Shown piece by piece: positions 59,751-64,000 of a stretch of 64,000 bases of DNA. Position numbers and translations under genes: made by a program. The notes under the pieces were generated by a model that worked only from the letters and a program-made list of their open reading frames with translations, did no database searches and was not told where the DNA came from. Position 1 is the first letter of the stretch; each line of letters opens with the position of its first letter. The DNA comes from Variovorax sp. PBL-H6 (GTDB taxonomy: Bacteria > Pseudomonadota > Gammaproteobacteria > Burkholderiales > Burkholderiaceae_C), in the NCBI RefSeq assembly GCF_901827155.1, contig NZ_LR594659.1, forward strand, positions 5,738,501 through 5,802,500. Reading direction: 5' to 3'.

Positions 59751-60329
59751 ATGAACAAACGACGGTTCCTCGGCACGGCGGCACTCGCCGCCTCGTTCTC
59801 TTCCCTCCACGCATCGGCGGCAGACAGGGCCGCGAAAGGTCCCGGCCTCCTGACCGTCAGCGGCGCTGTCGGCAAGACCAACCGCGGCCCGCTCGATCCG
59901 GCGCTCGACCAGTTGATGGCGAAGCACGGCGTCAAGTTCGACAAGGCCTTCGTGTTCGATGTCGACGCCTTGCGCCGCTTGCCGGCGGTGCGGATCAAGC
60001 CCACGCTCGAGTACGACGCCAAGGTGCACGCGCTCGCCGGGCCCTTGCTGGCCAGCGTGATGGAGGCAGCAGGCGTGTCCGGCGACGCCATGCTGGCCCT
60101 GCGCGCGGTGGATGGCTACGTGGTGCCCGTGCGCATGGCCGACGCGCGCAGCTACAAAATGATCGTGGCCACCGAGATGGACGGAGCCCCCCTCGCGCTC
60201 GGCGGGCTGGGGCCGTTGTGGGCGGTCTACGAGGCCGACACCTTGCCTGCCTTCAAGGACAAGCCGCTCAAGGAACGCTTCGCCCTGTGCCCCTGGGGCC
60301 TGTACAGCGTCGAGGTCACGCGCGGGTGA
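59751..60329 (+). CDS. Small Tat-exported protein with molybdopterin-oxidoreductase-like fold
   Basis: 192 residues. N-terminus MNKRRFLGTAALAASF is a Tat-type signal. The mature part (LLTVSGAVGKTNRG, FDVDALRRLPAVRIKPTLEY, GPLLASVMEAAGVSGDAMLA, GYVVPVRMADARSYKMIV, LGPLWAVYEADTLP) resembles the COG3915-type proteins with an oxidoreductase molybdopterin-binding fold. It lacks the cysteine that ligates Mo in sulfite-oxidase-type enzymes, so cofactor binding is doubtful. It is divergent from the KaiC-like gene across about 115 bases. Function unknown. Confidence 0.75.
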   Translation: MNKRRFLGTAALAASFSSLHASAADRAAKGPGLLTVSGAVGKTNRGPLDPALDQLMAKHGVKFDKAFVFDVDALRRLPAVRIKPTLEYDAKVHALAGPLLASVMEAAGVSGDAMLALRAVDGYVVPVRMADARSYKMIVATEMDGAPLALGGLGPLWAVYEADTLPAFKDKPLKERFALCPWGLYSVEVTRG

Positions 60330-60362
60330 CGATGGCGGCACTCCGTGCCGGCGCACCCCCTG

Positions 60363-60650
60363 CTATCGCTCGCCTGCCTTCTTCCCGGCAGCCGGCGGCG
60401 GCTCCTTGTTGGTCTCGGGCTCCATGTCCTCGCGCAGCCCGAACGCCGCAGAGCCGTCATGTTCCGACGCTTCCGCATTCTTGCGCTTGGCCGCCATGCG
60501 CTCCGGCGGCGCCGGCCCGGTGTCTTCGCTGCCACTGCCGCCCTCGGCGCGCTTGCCGCTGAATTTCTCGCCGGCGCCGATGTTGTCGGTGCCGCCGCTG
60601 GTGGTGGGGCGCGTGCCGTCCCCGCTGGTCGTGCCCGGAGTGTTGTTCAT
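60363..60650 (-). CDS. Small disordered hydrophilic protein, 95 residues
   Basis: Starts MNNTPGTTSGDGTRPTTSGG after an AAAGGA site; rich in Gly, Thr, Ser, Glu and Lys, no hydrophobic core, basic C-terminus (PPPAAGKKAGER). It lies 20 bases after the OBAP gene on the same strand and is probably co-transcribed with it. Similar in style to the short proteins at 31-32 kb and 54 kb. Function unknown. Confidence 0.6.
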   Translation of the reverse strand: MNNTPGTTSGDGTRPTTSGGTDNIGAGEKFSGKRAEGGSGSEDTGPAPPERMAAKRKNAEASEHDGSAAFGLREDMEPETNKEPPPAAGKKAGER

Positions 60651-60670
60651 GCTGGTCCTTTCATGTGCGG

Positions 60671-61450
60671 CTACTTGCCGCCTGCCGGCTGGCCGTGCTG
60701 CGTCCCTGTCGGGTCGGCGAGCTGTACCACCCGTCCTTGCTGCCACGCGTCCGCGCCATCGGCGATGGCGGGCGCCACGATGTCCTCCCGCTGCTTCTTC
60801 TTGTCCGCCGTGGCGATGCCGAAGCGCTTGTCTCGCTCGCCCACCATGGCGGCATCCACCTGGCCATCCGCGGTGAAGCCCATCATCACCTGGGGAATGC
60901 CGGTGGGCAGCTGCTTGTCCTGGTCGGTGTGCCAGGTGTGAAAGGTCTTTCCGTAGGTTCCGACGAGCTTGGTCATCAGCGCGTGCTCGGCCGCCTGCGG
61001 AATTCCCGGCGCGATCAGCTGGCCGGACTTCACTTCATGCACGTGGCTGTGCCACAGCGCCTTCTCGGGCTCCGGCAGTGTCTTGAACAGGCGTTCGCTG
61101 ACGATGTACTCGACCCCCATCAGCTTTGCATCCTTGACATTGCCGTCGTAGATCACGCACTGGATCAGTTCCTCGTTGAGGACGGCGCAGTAGTGGTGGG
61201 CCTCCATCTGCATCTGGGGGCTGCCGCTGTAGAAATGGAAGCCGTCCAGGTAGGCATTGATGGCTTCGATGGGCGGCTTGTCCTGCAGCGCCGAGGCTCC
61301 CGCCTCCAGCGCCCGTGTGCTGGCTTCCTTGGCGGCTCCCGGCGATGACGTGCCGGAAGCCGTGTTGCTGCCCCCGCACGAAGCGAGAAGCGCGCAAGCG
61401 GCAAGCAGGCTGGCGACCGGGATGCGCATGGCGCTCGGATCTCCAGGCAT
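60671..61450 (-). CDS. OBAP family (DUF1264) lipoprotein
   Basis: 259 residues. ATG at 61450 follows AAGGAG; lipobox LLASC with Cys25, so a periplasm-facing lipoprotein. The body carries the DUF1264 features: NAYLDGFHFYSGSPQMQMEA, HHYCAVLNEELIQCVIYDGN, GVEYIVSERLFKTLPEPEKA, LWHSHVHEVKSG and KTFHTWHTDQ. The family is named from plant oil-body-associated proteins; the bacterial role is unknown. The clustered His residues (HHYC, HSHVHEV, HTWHTD) could bind metal. Followed by a small disordered protein gene. Confidence 0.88.
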   Translation of the reverse strand: MPGDPSAMRIPVASLLAACALLASCGGSNTASGTSSPGAAKEASTRALEAGASALQDKPPIEAINAYLDGFHFYSGSPQMQMEAHHYCAVLNEELIQCVIYDGNVKDAKLMGVEYIVSERLFKTLPEPEKALWHSHVHEVKSGQLIAPGIPQAAEHALMTKLVGTYGKTFHTWHTDQDKQLPTGIPQVMMGFTADGQVDAAMVGERDKRFGIATADKKKQREDIVAPAIADGADAWQQGRVVQLADPTGTQHGQPAGGK

Positions 61451-61595
61451 CGGCAACTCCTTTCGTGGCTGGATGCAAACAGAGTCCAGTGTGTCGGCAG
61501 GCGACCCGGGGTTTGACGGCGCAGGCGGCCTCTTGTTGCAGGACGGATCGCACTCGGCCCAGACACCCGAGCTTGCACGCGCGCCCGCGCCCGTC

Positions 61596-63326
61596 TCATC
61601 CTGTTGCAGCCGATGGCCGCGAAGCCCGTCCCGCGCTACGCCGACTGACGATGGGCTGCACGAAATCGGGTTGGAAGCAGCGGCGGCTGCCGTCCGCGAA
61701 CTCGATCGTGATCGACAACGCATCCGCGCTCACCACGCTGCCCTCGCCGTACCGCTTGACCCTGACCGGCTGGCGCGCGACGAAGGCCGGCGGCGGCATC
61801 CGCGGCCGTGCGGGATGCCGCAGCTTCGGTGACTCGTTGTCCACCGCGCTCGAAGCGGCCATCGCCGCCTCGTGCTGGGCGATGCGGCGGCAGTTGTCGC
61901 AGTTGCCGCAGCGCTCCTGCGGTGCCTCTTCCTCCAGGTAGGCGAGCAGAACCTGCCAGCGGCACTGCCCGCTCTGGGCGTAGAACACCATCCGCTCCAG
62001 CGTCTCGTGGTCCTGCTCGCGCTTGCGGCGGTAGCCGTCCAGGAGCTCACGCATCTCGTCGGCGCCAAGATCGGCACGCAGCAGGCGCACCCCACCTTCG
62101 CGGTCCACGCCCAGGATGCGCCGATTGCGCAGCAGGCCGACCGCCGCCTTCAGCTTGTTCTGCGGCAGACCGGTGCGGTCCTTCAGGTCCTCCATCGTCT
62201 GGCCGTTTGCGTGCGGCGGATCCCTTTCCAGTGCCCGGAGAAGCGCATCGAGTTCCTCTTCCGTGGGATAGCGGCCCGTGAGGAAGAACTGTTGCAGCGC
62301 CCGGTCGCGGCGCAGGAACAGGAGCGTGCAGGCCGACGGTGCGCCGTCGCGCCCGGCGCGGCCAGACTCCTGGTAATACGCATCGAGGCCCGAGGGCATC
62401 TGGTAGTGCAGGACGAATCGAATGTCGGGCTTGTCGATCCCCATGCCGAAGGCATTGGTCGCCACCATCACGCGCAGGCGATCCGCCATGAAGTCGTCTT
62501 GTGCCTCGCGCCGTTCGTCCGCATTGCGCCGGCCGTGGTAGAGCCCCACCGATTCGCCTTCCGAGCGAAGCGCCTCGTACACCGCTTCCGCCGCCTTGAC
62601 GGTCGCGGTGTAGACGATGCCGCTGCCCTTCGCCGCGCCGACCAGCGCGAGCGTTCGCTGCAGTCTTTCGTCCTCGCGCGCATGCTGTTCCACCGCGAAG
62701 TGCAGGTTGGGCCGGTACGTCCCGGTGTCGATCCAGCCGGCCTTCGGAATGCCCAGCTTCTCCATGATGTCGGCCGCGACCTCGCTGTTCGCCGTCGCCG
62801 TGAGCGCCAGCACGGGGGGGTCGCCGATGTCCTTCGCGACCGTGCCGATGCCGAGGAATGCCGGCCGGAAATCGTGCCCCCACTGCGAGATGCAATGCGC
62901 CTCGTCGACCACCAGCAGCGAGATCGTGCGCCCCCGCAGCAGTGCCGCGAATTCTGCATCGGCAAGCCGCTCCGGCGTGGCGAACACGAGGCGCGCCGAG
63001 CCGTCGCGCACGGCCTCCTCGCTCGCGTGGATCTCGTCGGCTTCCACATGGCTGTTGAACTGCACGGCCGGAATGCCCAGCGACTGCAGCTTCTCGCACT
63101 GGTCCTTCATGAGCGCGATCAACGGCGAGACCACCACCGTGCAGCCCTCGAGCAGCACGGCCGGAAGCTGGTAGCACAGCGACTTGCCCGCCCCGGTGGG
63201 CATGACCGCGAGCGTGGAACGTCCCGCGAGCACGCGGTCGATCACCTGCCGCTGCCCCGGGCGCAAGGCCTGCAGCCCGAAGACGGTGCGCAGGGTGCGC
63301 TGCAGCCGGCGTTCCGGAATGGGCAT
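61596..63326 (-). CDS. recQ: RecQ family ATP-dependent DNA helicase
   Basis: 576 residues from ATG 63326, with AAGGAG upstream. Helicase core: VFGLQALRPGQRQVIDRVLA, Walker A MPTGAGKSLCYQLP, DEAH in LLVVDEAHCISQWGHDFRP, LALTATAN, QESGRAGRDG. The RQC zinc site follows (CRWQVLLAYL, CGNCDNC). In place of a usual HRDC domain, the C-terminal 70 residues contain YGEGSVVSADALSITIEFAD and GSRRCFQPDFV, resembling the Tudor-like tail of PcrA/UvrD. It acts in recombination and fork repair. Confidence 0.92.
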   Translation of the reverse strand: MPIPERRLQRTLRTVFGLQALRPGQRQVIDRVLAGRSTLAVMPTGAGKSLCYQLPAVLLEGCTVVVSPLIALMKDQCEKLQSLGIPAVQFNSHVEADEIHASEEAVRDGSARLVFATPERLADAEFAALLRGRTISLLVVDEAHCISQWGHDFRPAFLGIGTVAKDIGDPPVLALTATANSEVAADIMEKLGIPKAGWIDTGTYRPNLHFAVEQHAREDERLQRTLALVGAAKGSGIVYTATVKAAEAVYEALRSEGESVGLYHGRRNADERREAQDDFMADRLRVMVATNAFGMGIDKPDIRFVLHYQMPSGLDAYYQESGRAGRDGAPSACTLLFLRRDRALQQFFLTGRYPTEEELDALLRALERDPPHANGQTMEDLKDRTGLPQNKLKAAVGLLRNRRILGVDREGGVRLLRADLGADEMRELLDGYRRKREQDHETLERMVFYAQSGQCRWQVLLAYLEEEAPQERCGNCDNCRRIAQHEAAMAASSAVDNESPKLRHPARPRMPPPAFVARQPVRVKRYGEGSVVSADALSITIEFADGSRRCFQPDFVQPIVSRRSAGRASRPSAATG

Positions 63327-63573
63327 GACGGGGTCTCCTTGGGGCATGGGGCAGTGATCTGACATGACCGGTCCCGGTCCGGCAAGTAGGACGACAGAGG
63401 TTTCGCAGAGCGGCGCCCTGCGCACGGCGCCGCCATACGTCGCGCCACGTTGGAGCCGCCTTCCGGTTCCTTCCGCTTTATCGACATTTCTCCGCGGCGC
63501 GCTCCTACGCGAACCCCGATGTCGCCATCACAAGCTGTGCATCCCCGAAACCACCACACCACTGGAGCCCACG

Positions 63574-64000
63574 ATGCCCACCACCACCAAACGTTCAGAG
63601 CCCGATGCCTGCAGCCTGCTCGACGCCGACCACCGCAACGTCAAGAAGATGTTCAAGGAATACGAGACGCTGGCCGGTTCGAAGGCGGCGAATGCATCGC
63701 AGAAGAAGCGCGAGCTCGCCAACGAGATCTGCATGGAGCTGACCGTGCATGCGCAGATCGAGGAAGAGATCTTCTACCCGGCGCTGCGAGAAGCGATCAA
63801 GGAAACCGACCTGCTCGACGAAGCCGAGGTCGAGCACGCGAGCGCCAAGGACCTGATCGCGCAGATCCAGGACGCCACCGATGTGGACGACAAGTTCGAC
63901 GCCAAGGTCACCGTGCTCGGCGAATACATCGACCACCATGTGAAGGAAGAGCGCAACGAGATCTTCGTCAAGGCGCGTGCAGCCCGCGGACTCGACCTGG
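63574..64000 (+). CDS. Hemerythrin domain protein, cut by window end
   Basis: 142 residues visible. Four-helix hemerythrin fold with ligands in the expected order: His20 (LLDADHRNVKK), His and Glu in LTVHAQIEEEIFYPAL, His in EVEHASAKDL, and the HHVKEERNEIF pattern. Typically binds a diiron centre for oxygen, nitric oxide or iron handling; the Asp/Lys-rich subtype is frequent in stress settings. ATG at 63574 has GGAG about 10 bases upstream. The end lies outside the window. Confidence 0.88.
   Translation, partial: MPTTTKRSEPDACSLLDADHRNVKKMFKEYETLAGSKAANASQKKRELANEICMELTVHAQIEEEIFYPALREAIKETDLLDEAEVEHASAKDLIAQIQDATDVDDKFDAKVTVLGEYIDHHVKEERNEIFVKARAARGLDL

Overview
The window is GC-rich, densely coded DNA from a betaproteobacterium. 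Gene content (glnE, yhdP, mltA, a PhoX-type phosphatase, several small family-typical proteins) and codon use point to Burkholderiales, most likely Comamonadaceae near Variovorax. That assignment is inference from gene content; no rRNA or tRNA gene is present to settle it.

Layout. 1-17.3 kb is mostly core: an M48 peptidase/YjgN pair, a glutathione S-transferase, a secreted glutathione peroxidase, a ferritin-like diiron protein next to an ECF41-type sigma factor, rlpA, glnE, yhdP, a nitrilase-family amidase and a PAS histidine kinase/LuxR-type response regulator pair. 17.5-25 kb carries an OmpA-like lipoprotein, mltA, a three-gene membrane cassette (SMR-type carrier, HAD-UbiA fusion, polytopic GT-C-like protein), and a Tat-exported PhoX phosphatase. 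24.9-30.8 kb is metabolic: an Lrp-type regulator divergent from an AceE-type 2-oxoacid dehydrogenase E1, then a TetR regulator divergent from an extradiol dioxygenase coupled to a diheme cytochrome c. 31-41.6 kb is a stress-like region of short hydrophilic proteins, a frameshifted XPD/DinG helicase, CinA, two SDRs, YihY, SlyD and pirin. 41.7-45.2 kb looks accessory: a lower-GC orphan protein, a broken LysR gene and an aldo/keto reductase.

46-53.2 kb (minus strand) is one tightly packed operon that runs from a XoxF-like PQQ alcohol dehydrogenase with the D-Y-D lanthanide signature, through a XoxJ-like binding protein and a cytochrome c, to a complete caa3-type cytochrome oxidase. It reads as a whole alcohol-to-oxygen electron path in a single transcription unit. 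53.4-64 kb holds a stand-alone receiver, a Tat-exported phospholipase C, a KaiC-like ATPase overlapping a histidine kinase, a small Tat-exported oxidoreductase-fold protein, an OBAP lipoprotein, RecQ and a hemerythrin cut by the window end.

The most notable observation is at 3.8-5.7 kb. The ECF41-type sigma gene and the neighbouring diiron protein gene each have an upstream TGTCAC(A/G)-N16-CGTC element, the promoter form known for ECF41 factors. This suggests a self-controlled sigma factor whose partner is a diiron protein rather than the usual carboxymuconolactone decarboxylase/oxidoreductase/epimerase partner.
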